NCBI GenBank assembly: GCA_947650285.1
Contig: CANTFL010000363.1
Coordinates: 399,883 to 463,882 of the forward strand
Source of the DNA: Hyaloperonospora brassicae
Taxonomy: Eukaryota > Oomycota > Peronosporomycetes > Peronosporales > Peronosporaceae
Direction of reading: 5' to 3'
DNA: 64,000 nt
Below are positions 12,381 to 22,890 of the stretch, one piece after another (the first letter of the stretch is position 1; every line of letters begins with the position of its first letter). The notes beneath the pieces were generated by a model that searched no databases, was not told the origin of the DNA, and worked only from the letters and a program-made list of their open reading frames with translations. The position numbers were made by a program, and so were the translations under genes.

Positions 12381-13685
12381 TGTGGAGACGCGCAGAAGAA
12401 TAATGTTGGAAAGTGTGGATCGCGCCTACCGCATTAAGTTCGAGATCGATTTGATTGGTGGAGTGCGCTCGGAGATAGGCCCGTTGGCACGAATGGTGGG
12501 ATCACAAGACTGAATGACAGAAAACTACTGTGAAAATTTTGAGGATTGGTTCACCTAATGGTCAAGAAGGAGTATAGTCAAGGATCGACGGCTGACCAAT
12601 CACGATTCGCGATCAAGGGCTTGGATCACCAAGTTACAAGGACCCTATCACTCGAGAAGTGAACATCAACTGGAGTACTGGATCGCTAACGACAATATGA
12701 TATAGGTGAATATGGAAGCAAGCTGGAGGAGTGGATCGTCAAGATCATCAAACATGCGAGGTCTCAGAAGTGACGGCGATTCGACGGTGGATGCCCAATC
12801 AAAGACTCGAGAGATCGATCACGATCCACTCTAAGTAGGTAACGCTTGCTTGTGTGGACACATGATTGTGTGGAAACATAATTGGTGTGGAGACATAATA
12901 GGTGTGGAAACATAATTGGTGTGGATACATAAGTGGTGTGATACACATACCGTGATCCACTACCCAAGCAGCCCACCCCGAGCAATCCACTGTCCGAGCG
13001 ACATACCACCTAGCGATCCGATATGGAGTATCTGCTGTGGACCACATGATGCACAAGGTAAATGACATAGACAGGCGATACACAACAGTGATATAAAGAA
13101 CAGATAGTCATATACATAGGTGTTGGAATCGGTTGGTTAACATTAAAGAGAACTGAATTTGCAACGAAAGACACGCGTCGACTTCTCCCGGGCAGGACCT
13201 TTGGCCTCCCGTTGAAGTGAGAGTGACCTGCGCCTATAAAAAATTCGCCTTTGGATTGTGTGGCCAAGCGGGAAATCGGTTCTCACCCCCAAGCTGCGAT
13301 TGAATGCAGTGAACCTTACGGTCCGGATTCAAGAATGCGAGGCGGCTCGAGTGGTCAGAAGGCTCGCGTATCAAGCATCACGCCTGGCAAAGGCGATTCT
13401 GGGAGAGCGCCCAAGTATACACGCGATCGAGTGAAGAATTTTCACTCGATTCACAACCACGTTTGACCGGGGGAAGAATTTCCACCGGTCAACCCATATC
13501 CCTAAGACGGTCAAGTTCATCTTCAGCTCAAGTCCACAAAGAAAAGCGCAACCCGCCCCACCGACGTGTACATAAGGTGAGCAAGGAGACACATAGCACG
13601 AATTCGGGGTCCCCTCCGTTAGTCGGTCGTCCGGGCGTCAGTGGAGAGTCGGGGTCACATAGAATTTGTGGATACCACTCCACCA
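12381..13685 (-). repeat. Family G LTR inserted just before the polypurine tract of T2
   Basis: On the minus strand the T2 interior reads up to CGATAGTCAAACAGTGAC. The G LTR follows (TGGTGGAGTGG to CTCCACA), and then ATCAG and the polypurine tract of T2. In the young element T1 the same flanks are directly joined (about 42958-42980). This shows that the G LTR is an insertion into T2 and helps fix its ends. Confidence 0.8.
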
Positions 13686-13796
13686 GTGTCACTGTTTGAC
13701 TATCGAATTTCGGGGACCACCCGTTGGAAATTATTGGGACTGAAACACTTGTTTGGTGAGATTCATGCATACCTGACCTTGCCTCGCATAGTTAGC

Positions 13797-15312
13797 ATGT
13801 ATATGCGAGATGACTCAAAGCCCGCGCAGCACGTTGCTGCACCAGCCTCTGCGACAGACGACTGACCTCTGCGGTTCGTTCGTTGCCTGCAAAATACGTT
13901 GCTGCAGACACATGTGGTATCAAATAACATACACACGGTGATTCCGAGTTATAAGTCAATTTCTATGGAGAATCAGATGTGTCTGACTCCGGAAAGGCTT
14001 TCGAGACATCGCAATCACCTGTGATACTTCTTTCATCATGCGATATGCCACACAAACATACTCGCGACATGCGTCATAGTCTGTTTGGAAGTGATGATGA
14101 ATACGGTGATGGATACAATTACATTACACCACGGTCAACTCGTGCTCCTTCGCAAGAGCGCGTTTACGATGGCGGGAGACGTCGTCATACTAAAGATCGT
14201 GGTGCCGACGAAGTAACTACGTAGGAGAGCGATGAGCTGAAGCCGTGGCGCTTACCCGAACGACTAATTAAAAGTTTGTCATACGCGATAAGCCAGCACT
14301 ATCGAATTTCATTATTCGATACGAGTGATCTTTATAATATAAGTTCCAGTGCGAACAACGTTTGCGCTGAAGAATACTTCTATCTCGATGCTTTCTTAAT
14401 GCATTGATTGTTCAACGGTAATCAAATGCGTAAAAAGACCTTTCTTTAGGCGGCGTGGAACACGTTTGTCCAACATGTCAAGAATATTGGACGAGAAGAA
14501 TGGCTCCAAAAACTTGAAGCAGTACGCATCAAGTTTTAAAAGCGCTCGCCAACCGGTGCAAGGTACCGGCTGCATCTTTGGTCGAGTGAGCAGGCATCCT
14601 TGCCTCACTTGGGGAGATCCTTGTGTGAGTTGTGCTAACAACTCGCAACGTTCCTAAAGAAACGTGAATTCCCTTAGTTCGCCCTGGGAAACGGCACACA
14701 TCTCGACTGAGATGCGGGACGCGATTTCAAATTTGCAAATCGTGTACAAGAGCCAAAAGAGCGTGTTTACCGATGAACCCAAAGACCAGTCGAATTCGTC
14801 TCGTCGTACTTGCGGACGAGACCCTTAAAATTAGACATTAGCCGAAGTCGTGGCTCCTTGCTATCGTAAGATGTAGGATACCTCCTCCAGAGGACACTGT
14901 AACTTGTCCGCTCCCCAATCTTCACGCATTGGCTCACACTACGCCCCACGTGAAAGCGCCGACACCCGCGAGATCCACCAGCTGCTCCGGTGGTGTTGGA
15001 AAGACCAGGTCCAGCTCAGCAGCCGGGCCTGGAGGAGATCTTTGTTCAGCATGATCGATTTCTGACAGAGTTGAAGGACGACGTAAAGCACAAGTACAAT
15101 CGTCGCCACGAATTGCTTTCGACTGTGCGACGTCTCCGTACCGTTTGAGAGAAACATCGATCGAAATTTGCGTACGCTCAGCATGAGATTGAATTAGAAG
15201 CTCGTTACTTGCGCGAAGAGCTTCCTCTAGCTCGTCGCGAGATCACATTGCTGAAGGACCAAAATGCGAGTTTGGTTATTATTCACAAGAATTTGTCGGT
15301 GATACTTTAGCG
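13797..15312 (+). pseudogene. Antisense ORF of T2, broken copy
   Basis: Reads on the plus strand, opposite to the T2 pol. The translation follows the 490-codon antisense ORF of T1 over most of its length: both have HSLFGSDD near residue 95, then DELKPWRLPE, a block with AAWN.FVQ..KN.GRE.WL.KLEA, and a TGARYRLH segment before cysteine-containing sequence. Several in-frame stops and indels interrupt it (for example after EVTT near 14220). Beyond the point where the T1 copy stops, this copy keeps a helical heptad-like tail (ARREITLLKDQN near 15235). Similarity at protein level between diverged copies argues that the frame was once a real gene. The function is unknown to me. Confidence 0.65.
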
Positions 15313-15330
15313 TGCTAGCTGTATCTGTTC

Positions 15331-15750
15331 TCATAAAAGGACTCGTACTTTATCACGAGCGGATACGACCAAAATAAAACGTAGGATGCGTGCGCATCCT
15401 GCTAGCCAACTCAATCGTGTATTCATTGGCTTGCGGTGCGATACACGAAACGAGCCAATGTATTTTGGCAGTAGTTTACAAAGGCCAACATCAGTGACTG
15501 TATTTCCGGGTAGATTTGCCATAGATAGTATTGCTAGATCGTTAATCTTAAACGGAAGAACATTTGCTCTTCCATTCTTGTCTACGTTATCTTTCTGGCG
15601 TTCCACCGCATTCGCTATAAAGTCCTTGACGAAACGGACTACCGCCTCTCGAGTCAGCAGATAGTTCTCTGCTGACTCGTTCTTTTGTCTTTCAGTGCGC
15701 TTTGTGCGCACTGCTAAGATATTCTTCTCTTCTTCAGCGAAGGTGTACAC
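15331..15750 (-). pseudogene. T2 integrase C-terminal region
   Basis: Contains ESAENYLLTREAVVRFVKD, then NKNGRANVLPF-like sequence and KLLPKYIGSFRVSHRK, matching T1 at 40909-41230. This is the small SH3-like domain that follows the integrase core in chromodomain-containing Ty3/Gypsy elements and helps bind DNA. The frame fails after the RVSHRK segment, before any chromodomain. Confidence 0.8.
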
Positions 15751-15864
15751 TTACTCGCTGACATAATCTTTGGCTATGCTGAATATTTTACCATCGTCAT
15801 TAGTGTTTGATGTAGCATCAGCGTCATCGCTACTGCTAAGATCAACTTCTTTGATGTCGATATT

Positions 15865-15916
15865 ATCGACATCGACATCGACATCGACATCGACATCGAC
15901 ATCGACATCGACATCG
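15865..15916 (-). repeat. Hexanucleotide microsatellite ATCGAC
   Basis: About eight to nine tandem copies of ATCGAC. On the coding minus strand this reads as alternating Asp-Val codons and expands the acidic linker between integrase core and C-terminal domain. T1 has an unexpanded, irregular Asp-rich linker at the same place (about 40720-40790). Confidence 0.9.
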
Positions 15917-16089
15917 AACGCATCGACATGTGCGATAATACGTGATGAGCAGGAGCCAAAACGGTTTTTGCTTGAGCGCGTCCCTTCTCCCTTAACCCAG
16001 AGTCACTCTGCATTGAGGCGGGAATACGTGGGTGGCGGAAGCTATTCACTTAAAAAGGTGTATGCGTCGTGGACGCATACACGGAGTTT

Positions 16090-16738
16090 TTGATGGAGAA
16101 TTCGACCATCGGCAAGAACTCACCTTAAACTCGAAAAGGCGTAGACGTGTTCTCGAAGTATTATTTTGAGGAAACGGTTTGCACGTTTTTTCTGACCACT
16201 CGTTCCGGGATGGTCAGAAGTGGACAGTTTCAACCGTGTTCCCAATGTGCGGAACACGGATTGCCAAAACTCCACCGTGATCCGAGAGTCACGGTCGGAT
16301 ACGAGTTCCCAAGGTAAATTGTGGAGTCGAAATATCGTGTCAATTATGACACGCGCACAGCCTTGAGCCATTATCGACTCGGGGATCGCAGCAAGACGCA
16401 CCATTTTGCTGAAACAGTTTACATACACAATAATACCATAGTAGTTGTGAGTGGCTTCGGGAGACCTGAAGACAAAGACCATGGAAACGGACTCCCAACA
16501 TACGCCGAGGTTGCAATGGTGCACAGGATGAAGGACTAGGCTTCACCCGTTGACAGACCTCGCTTCAAAAATGGACTTGAGTACAAACTCATACTGGAGA
16601 GGCCAGTAAAGGTCATGACTTACCAATAGAAATACTTTTCCTTATCACGATGCTCGCCGGTTGGGGCATCGTGACATTCGAACATGATGTGCAAGCGCAA
16701 CTCCGCATGATCGGGAACGACGACACGAGGTGTGTGTT
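16090..16738 (-). pseudogene. T2 integrase core
   Basis: The minus-strand ORF 16120-16524 has SVSMVFVF (position of the first catalytic Asp region), LVSDRDSRITVEFWQ (second Asp) and STSDHPGTSGQKKRANRF, where T1 has a Glu in 'GEMERANRV' and T2 has Lys. The third acidic residue is therefore lost in this copy. Upstream sequence to 16738 carries the His/Cys zinc-binding region up to the insertion at 16739. Confidence 0.8.
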
Positions 16739-17262
16739 AGTGAGTGATGTTGCGGCGACATGTGCAGGATGTATATTGCATATTAGCTTAGTTGTATTGT
16801 TCCTTGGCACGGTTATATTGTGGGATGTTAGCGATATCGACGGAGCAATAGATTGTCTCAGTCGTTTGGGAAGGGGGATTCCAATCAGGTGAGTGCGGGT
16901 TTGAGTCCTGTCGTGTGCAAATTAATTGTGACTCATACTCACGACCTGGTGTTTGGGGTTCACGGGAGCTGCGGCCCACCCGCAGTTACGCCCCCCACAA
17001 CCACGCAACCGTTTTCATTATGCATATGACGAAGCAGGATTTTTACCAAAGGTATATTACGAGACGTGAATACACAGTGATAGGTAAAACAAAAAGCGGT
17101 GGAGACAGGGCACGAAATCGTTGGCTGAGAGTCACCGGCTTCTACCAGCCATTCGTTTTTGGAGATAAGGACAACATAAATACAACTCTTTTTTCGGTTT
17201 TGATGTCCGACCGTAAGCCGTCTTCTTCTTCGCAAAAGCTCCATAGCCTAGTTAAATTCTAT
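16739..17262. mobile_element. Insertion of about 520 bp in the T2 integrase, SINE or solo-LTR candidate
   Basis: T2 integrase homology stops at 17262 and resumes at 16738. T1 has the two sides joined. On the minus strand the insert begins TGATAGAATTT and ends CTAACA, and it is bordered by ACACG/ACACA-like 5-mers, compatible with a target duplication. Inside, GGTTTGAGTCC (16898-16908, plus) fits the pol III B-box consensus GGTTCGANTCC, which suggests a tRNA-derived SINE. The TG...CA ends would instead suggest a solo LTR. I found no second copy in the window. Confidence 0.5.
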
Positions 17263-18159
17263 CATCGTGTCGTGGGCAACCACTGTATAGTACATCAGAC
17301 CATTGCGACTTGTATATCGATCTAAAGAGGAATGGTATAGATCTGAGAAATCTGACAATGATTTCCGGTATGGGTTCGCAGGATGATCCATAAAAGAGAA
17401 GAGATTCGTACCTCCTGCGTTTGCCTTCCGCACGTCGTCGAGTAAAGGCGACGACGGCACACTTGCTAAAGCGCCGAAACAGTGATCTTGTCTTCATTTT
17501 TGACGCGTGTCGTCGGCTCGAAATAGGGCTGACATGATAGCGCATCAGCAACGACTTTAAATCGTCCTGGTATGTACTCCGTGGAAAGGTTATACTTTGC
17601 GAAGATAGAGAAATACCTCGTTATTCGAGGTGATAGGTGTTGACATTTTACGGTTGTGCGTAGTGACGCATGGTCCGTCTAGACAAAGAGCGGTCAATTC
17701 TTTGAGAGGTCGACGCGAAGCTTAGCCAGTGCGTACTTCATGGCAAGGAGTTACTTGTCATGGACTGGATAATTACGCTTAGCTGGTTGCAGCTGACGCG
17801 ATTGATAACAGATGACGCGCTCTGTGCTGTCTTTGTCATACTGCATCAACGCACAGCCGATTGAGTTATCACTGGCGCCACAGACTACATGGGATAGTTC
17901 TGTCCTTATCTACAATCGCTAAGATGAGCGATTGAATCTAGCTTTTCTCTGTGCATGCATAGGAACGGTAAAAGTCAGCGTTTTATGACCACTTCACATT
18001 TTTCTTAAGCAAAAAAAATATGCACGATCATTTCGGCATAGTTGCGCGAGTAATTGTGCAAGTACGCCGCTAATCCAAGATACTTCCGCAGGCTTTAGAT
18101 ATCGACTGGCACGGGGCAACCAGTGATCGCCTTATCTTCTCGGGATCAAGGCGTACGCC
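17263..18159 (-). pseudogene. T2 RNase H and start of integrase
   Basis: Degenerate minus-strand sequence collinear with T1 39020-39900. The piece 17248-17460 contains SPLLDDVRKANAG, SSLDRYTSRNGLMYYTVVA, matching the inter-domain segment between RNase H and integrase in T1. RNase H itself is recognisable only in fragments, such as YLGLAAYLHNYSRNYAEM in the connection just ahead of it. Confidence 0.7.
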
Positions 18160-18910
18160 TTATTTACCCACGATGCACCCCAGATGTGGTATTTTGGTAG
18201 CCGCGAATATATACTTCTTGAGGTTGGCGTACAACTTATGCATCCGCAAGAATTGAAGAACCTGGCGAATGTGAGTTTTATGAGCTTCAACGTCTGTCAT
18301 CCCGTCCATAGCCGGGCTATGGATGGACACATCATCAGAGTAACTCGGTGCGAAATCTCGCACCGGTCGTAACAGATTTGTGACACATCTGTTGTATGTT
18401 GCAGGGGCATTACTCAGCCCCTGTGGCATCTCTCGCCACACTCAGACAAAATACCTCTGGAGGTGATCACTGCTGTGTACGTGATGTTCCGTTCAGGCGT
18501 AAGGATCGGATAGTAGCCATCCGTCAGATCCATGGACGAGAAGATGGTACTCGTTGATATACCATCTATGATTACGTCCTTCGTCGAAATCGGTGTCTGA
18601 GCGGTACCGTTGCAGCATTCAACGTGTTTAATGCGTGCACTATCCGCCATCCTCCAGTACCCTTTTACACACAGAAGGTCCTAAATCTGATAGGAGCTGT
18701 TGATTTTTTCACATGAACCGCTGCAAAGCGATCGTCAAAGAACTTGTCGATCGCTAGTACTTGTTCACGAGGCAGTGGCCACTGCTTCATGACACAATAC
18801 TTCGAGCCCGGTTTGAGCTCGATCTCGCGTCCAGTGCCATTGTCCTTAGGCAACTCGCAAGACACGGATTCAGAAAACACATACTTGAATTCGATAAAGT
18901 CCTTATACAA
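18160..18910 (-). pseudogene. T2 reverse transcriptase
   Basis: Pieces at 18665-18910, 18414-18650 and 18160-18441 cover the RT fingers, palm and thumb. They include ELPKDNGTGREIELKPGS, the SMDLTDGYY block, QGLSNAPATYNRCVTNLL and the active-site region, here SYSDDVSIHS (T1: SYFDDVFVHS). A 2-bp TG duplication at 18438-18441 throws the frame just before QGLSNAP, at exactly the same place as in T1. Further stops are present, so RT is inactive. Confidence 0.85.
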
Positions 18911-20012
18911 AGGATTTGCCTGAAGCGATCCCAGGGTTGAAACGTGTATCGCTTAATGCAAGCCTTTTCCTCGAGGATGCTTTCGTCCATCGATGAACTG
19001 ATGAGAACTCGTTCGGTCCCAGTAAACTCCATTGCTGATTAAATATTGATGACGTACTCGTCCTCCGCGACGAGTAGAAAGATTTGATTGACTTTGTTAC
19101 GACGCAGATCACAAAGAATCGTTTCGGTTCTAGTGGTGGCAATTGAGTTATCTCCAAATTAAACTTCGGAGGCGCAACCAGACCAAGTGTATACGCACCG
19201 ATACTTGGTCCGTCATTCACCAAGACGTTCAACGTCTCGGTTTCTTTCTGGGAGATTGTTTCCACAGGTTCATGAGGGACTAATCCCTGAGCATGATAAT
19301 AGTGAGGAATTCCTTTAAAAAGTGTGGACTTGCTCCTCCACGTCTTCTGACTGAAGCTATAAAATTACAGTCAGGTCTCGACCCCTTAAGGTCGACATTC
19401 CAGTCGACCTAGGACGATTGTTTTTCCCTTTGGCGGCATCCGGTTTCTTTCTTCGAGGATGTTGCCCGCTAGGCATACATCCATGTCCCGGCCCACTCGA
19501 CTTATTCGAGAGGTGGACCTTTGCCATTGCCTGTACTTCTGACTAGCCATCAGCAGCTTGTTCTACATGGTAGTGATCAATTACACTGATATATTGTGCA
19601 GTCTTGCGAACGGCCGTACCGCAAGTGAGGCCATCGCACTCACTCGCAATACATCCACACGCTTGTGGACGCTTCAAGACGTTCATCAGATAGATATTTG
19701 ATGAATAAGCGGCAGGCATCTTTAATAATCGACTCTGCCAGCTCACTCTTGTCTTGTACCTTTTGAGCCAAGGCAATTATAGAATGACATTGAAAACGTT
19801 CATTCAGATTCAATAGGATGTAGTCATAATCGTACTATTTGCCCTCTTAAACGTGTAGTGGATTCCTACTACGCGTTTCACAACGGTTACCCATACGCTT
19901 GTGGCCAGGAGCACCGTCATCCTGGTCAGGGGGATGTCGCACTCAACAAAATTGAGCCTACGACCCTCTAGTGACTGGCGGTGAACAAACTTGGTCGACG
20001 CCCTACAGTCAA
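18911..20012 (-). pseudogene. T2 protease and linker
   Basis: Minus-strand fragments 19543-19776 (CGCIASECDGLTCGTAV) and 18903-19265 (ETLNVLVNDGPSIGAYTLGL) match the T1 segment downstream of the retropepsin fold. The beginning of the protease lies inside the inverted segment 20013-20575. Confidence 0.75.
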
Positions 20013-20575
20013 CGAGTCAGGAACTACTTGTTCCGATTAAATCTAGATAGGTTTGAACAAACAATCGCAGAGGCGGAACAGGAAGACTTAAGCATGAGCC
20101 TGTCTCATGCTAGTCCGAGCTCTTATGTTCCGCCGAGGCGACAAAAGACTGGAGCTTTTGAACCCATGGACATCTGTGGTATTGAAAGAGAGAGACCTCA
20201 TTTTTCAAACAATAAGCGATTGTAGAAATGCAATCGCTGTCAGAAGCTAGGTCACGACGCGTACGGGAGTAGTGCCCCACGACCAGTACCAAATAGTACT
20301 GTGCAAAATGGTCGTCCATTTGTTTAAATATGCAATGGGCGTGGGTCCACGCTGTTGCGAAGCCGCAAGAGCGAAGCGTACCATCAAAAAATGGGCGGGT
20401 CAGTAAAGGCGGAGCGCTCTACTGATTCAGCAACCTCAAGAGAATGTGCAAATCTCTCGACGAAATTTGCTTTAAATACACAATCATTGTGTGTTTCCGC
20501 ACCTTGTGATGAGATATCACTCATAACCTTGAAGGAAGAAGTGAGAAATAATATGTTACTTCGTGCCCTTCTTAA
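20013..20575 (+). other. 563-bp internal inversion within T2
   Basis: On both sides T2 reads on the minus strand. Here the gag C-terminal and protease N-terminal region reads on the plus strand: NYLFRLNLDRFEQ, the zinc-knuckle remnant CNRCQKLGHDAYG, then TQSLCVSAPCDEISLITL and RALLN. The outer strands rejoin the T1 order exactly at both breakpoints (T1 about 36600 and about 37165), with almost no sequence lost. Within the segment the protease Asp position is Asn, as in T1. Confidence 0.85.
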
Positions 20576-21340
20576 CCCTTGCATGAGCCCAGTAATCAAC
20601 GTTTAATCATGTAAAGGGTAGCAGTTATACTATTCGCGAGGAGTCGTAAATGCTAAGCATAATCGTGCACAACACTCTTACCCTGTTTAATATTCAGGAG
20701 CTCAAATCGAGCCCTGAACGCTGCCCGAGGCGGTTCAAACGTCTGTTTGAGCCGGGTCTTATAGGCTTCTAGCGCAATAATAGCGTATGGGGAGCTCATC
20801 TCGAGCCCTAAGGCCCAAGTCTTAACACGTCCTACCAAGTGACGTTGAGAAAATGTAAGTATCATTTGCTCATTGTCAATACGACGTGACTATATGGCTC
20901 TGTTTAGTTCGACGAACCATAATAACAGAGAGTCTTACTCGACTCCTCTGTGCTTGGAGATATCAATCCTCAAGATTTCGGGACGACGCGTGTGTGTCCT
21001 CCCGCCCACAGCAGCATTGAATTTCTGCTGTCTGGACAGCTCTGTCTGTTGAGCACCGAGTTCTCTCAACTGCTCGGCCTATTGAGAGCCTTGCGGGTAA
21101 AGCAAGGCTACTTTACCTTTAAGCGGCAAGTTCTTTTTAAATGACCCTAACTATAGCGGCATGTTGTTGGTACCTGTCAAGGGACTTCAACACGGTGCTA
21201 ATAGCGGTTTGCCGACAGTGGTCACTTATACGTTCTACCACCCTCTATCGATGTCACTCAATGAATTAAGGCTTCACGCGTAGCTTTAAATCTCTCCTCC
21301 CCATCCAACATGTTCATGTAGGATGAGAAGTTGTGGTCGC
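20576..21340 (-). pseudogene. T2 gag N-terminal part
   Basis: The ORF 20653-20865 contains LTFSQRHLVGRVKTWALGLE and KTRLKQTFEPPRAAFRARFE, the retrotransposon gag core seen in T1 residues 150-215. Upstream, on the minus strand, the Gln-rich N-terminus and the start region are present but frameshifted. Gag packages the genomic RNA in virus-like particles. This copy cannot make it. Confidence 0.8.
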
Positions 21341-21366
21341 TGGAAGGACCACAAAGTGCTACTAGG

Positions 21367-21798
21367 TGTCAAGGGGCACGCCTTGTGCTCATTCAACACA
21401 AGGTTGCGTGCACTCGACGTACCATACACATGGATTGAGGAAAATCAGCAAAGTAGGCAGAGCCTAAAACTCTAAGGGAAAAAGTAGAAATGAATTTAAT
21501 ATAGTTATGTTCCCTAATAAACCATCTTTTGTCTTGAGCTAACTGTATTAAACTACAATCTCATATGTGGGTTTTGAGCACTACCCATTGCGCGCATTTA
21601 GCAGCGATTTGTGGTTAATCTGGTTGATGTACCCGGTACATCAACCACGAATTGGAGCACCCAGAATATCACCCTCGGGGTGTATTCGTCGCCAATATCA
21701 CCTCTAGTCGGGCTATGTTTATTGAATATTGTCTTAAAGATAGTGTTTAAAAATTGATACATTCGTATCAATTATATGTAACGGAGTCATTCCGTAAA
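21367..21798 (-). repeat. Family T LTR, 5' LTR of element T2
   Basis: On the plus strand it starts TGTCAAGGGGCACGCC at 21367. The primer-binding complement (caaagtgctactagg) lies just outside at 21352-21366, matching the CCTGGTAGCACTTTG that follows the 5' LTR of T1. It contains perfect hairpins of 9 bp (AATTGATAC with GTATCAATT, 21752-21773) and 12 bp (TGGTTGATGTAC with GTACATCAACCA, 21621-21647) at positions equivalent to hairpins in T1. Confidence 0.8.
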
Positions 21799-22776
21799 AA
21801 GATCCTTCTTGTTTCTGTGACTATGCCGCAATTAGCATAACGGGTAACGGCAAACGGAACGGGAAACACCACCACAAGTTGGCCGCTCACGTATCAATTC
21901 TCCTTCAATATTAACTTGCATCCGGATTTTTGTCGCTGCGTCGAGCGACATCTGGCGGCGGCGGCAAGTCCACTGCTTTAGCCTCAACTTTTGTCGTCTT
22001 CACATTGCATCTTTACGCGTTCCGCTTTCTACATTACAGTGCCATCTTTTGCAACCGCCCGCGCCCTACCCTAAAAAGATGCCAGATGGGAGAGTTTGGC
22101 ATAGACTTCCTGTGACGAGACACTCACAATTAAATGAAACCGTCGTCGTGATGAAATGTACAAATGCGCGAGCCAAGTATACGTATAAATTTTGTTAGGT
22201 ACGAAAGAGTAATAATCATCTAAGCATTAATACTGAGCCGTGTCATGCTAATGTACACGTTTTAATCGGCTTTTTCGTGCTCCCCGCTGACCCACACACA
22301 CTCCATACAACTATCTAGCAACAAGAATGAGTATGACTGCAGCAGCTCAGCACCGTAAGAGGGAGCGAAGAGTGCTTCTCGCCCATTTAATCAGTCCGCA
22401 ATTTCGGACGACATTTGCAACTGCGAGATCGATGTTCAGCACAAGTAAACGGGGTCGTTGCCTTCCCTGCACTTGATTATTCGATGTGTATTGCTGGTGT
22501 AGTGGTACGCAAAGCGGCTTGTCCGATGAATATTTACTACATTCGCTGCGGCTGTCCGATATTTCCAGAAAACATACGAGGGCAAATCGAACGGTTCGCG
22601 TGCTCAGAACATAAGCTAAGGAGATACACGACAACGGTTAGGGTCGCGATTGCAGACGGCAACAGATTCGCTTTCTCTCTCTTCTGCATATCGCGTCTGC
22701 AAGAACGACCTCTCGATTTGTACACGTAAGGCGCAGGCCAGAAACGAGACGACAATGGCCGTAGTTGGCCACCAAC

Positions 22777-22890
22777 TACGAACAAATCCAGAAACCAGCG
22801 GTAGATTCGTGCAAAAGTCCTGAAACCAGCACCAGTTCTGAGACGAGCCAACATAGAGCAAAGTTGATGTGAGTCTCACCATTTTTTAAT
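22777..22890 (+). repeat. Inverted-repeat arm, left
   Basis: Starts CGAACAAATCCAGAAACCAG and matches the reverse complement of 24161-24273 with few mismatches. The flanks outside the arms differ. This is compatible with the ends of a 1.5-kb DNA transposon, but no transposase is recognised between the arms. Confidence 0.7.

Larger units (their letters stand above)
11913..21798 (-). mobile_element. T2, old Ty3/Gypsy retrotransposon, minus strand
   Basis: Order on the minus strand: 5' LTR, PBS, gag, protease, RT, RNase H, integrase, integrase C-terminus, then the antisense ORF (on plus), polypurine tract and 3' LTR. All coding parts align with T1 (35404-43381) but carry stops, frameshifts and insertions. 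Three rearrangements stand out: a 563-bp inversion at 20013-20575, an insertion of about 520 bp at 16739-17262, and a G LTR at 12381-13685. The two LTRs differ strongly from each other, so the element is old or chimeric. Confidence 0.85.
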
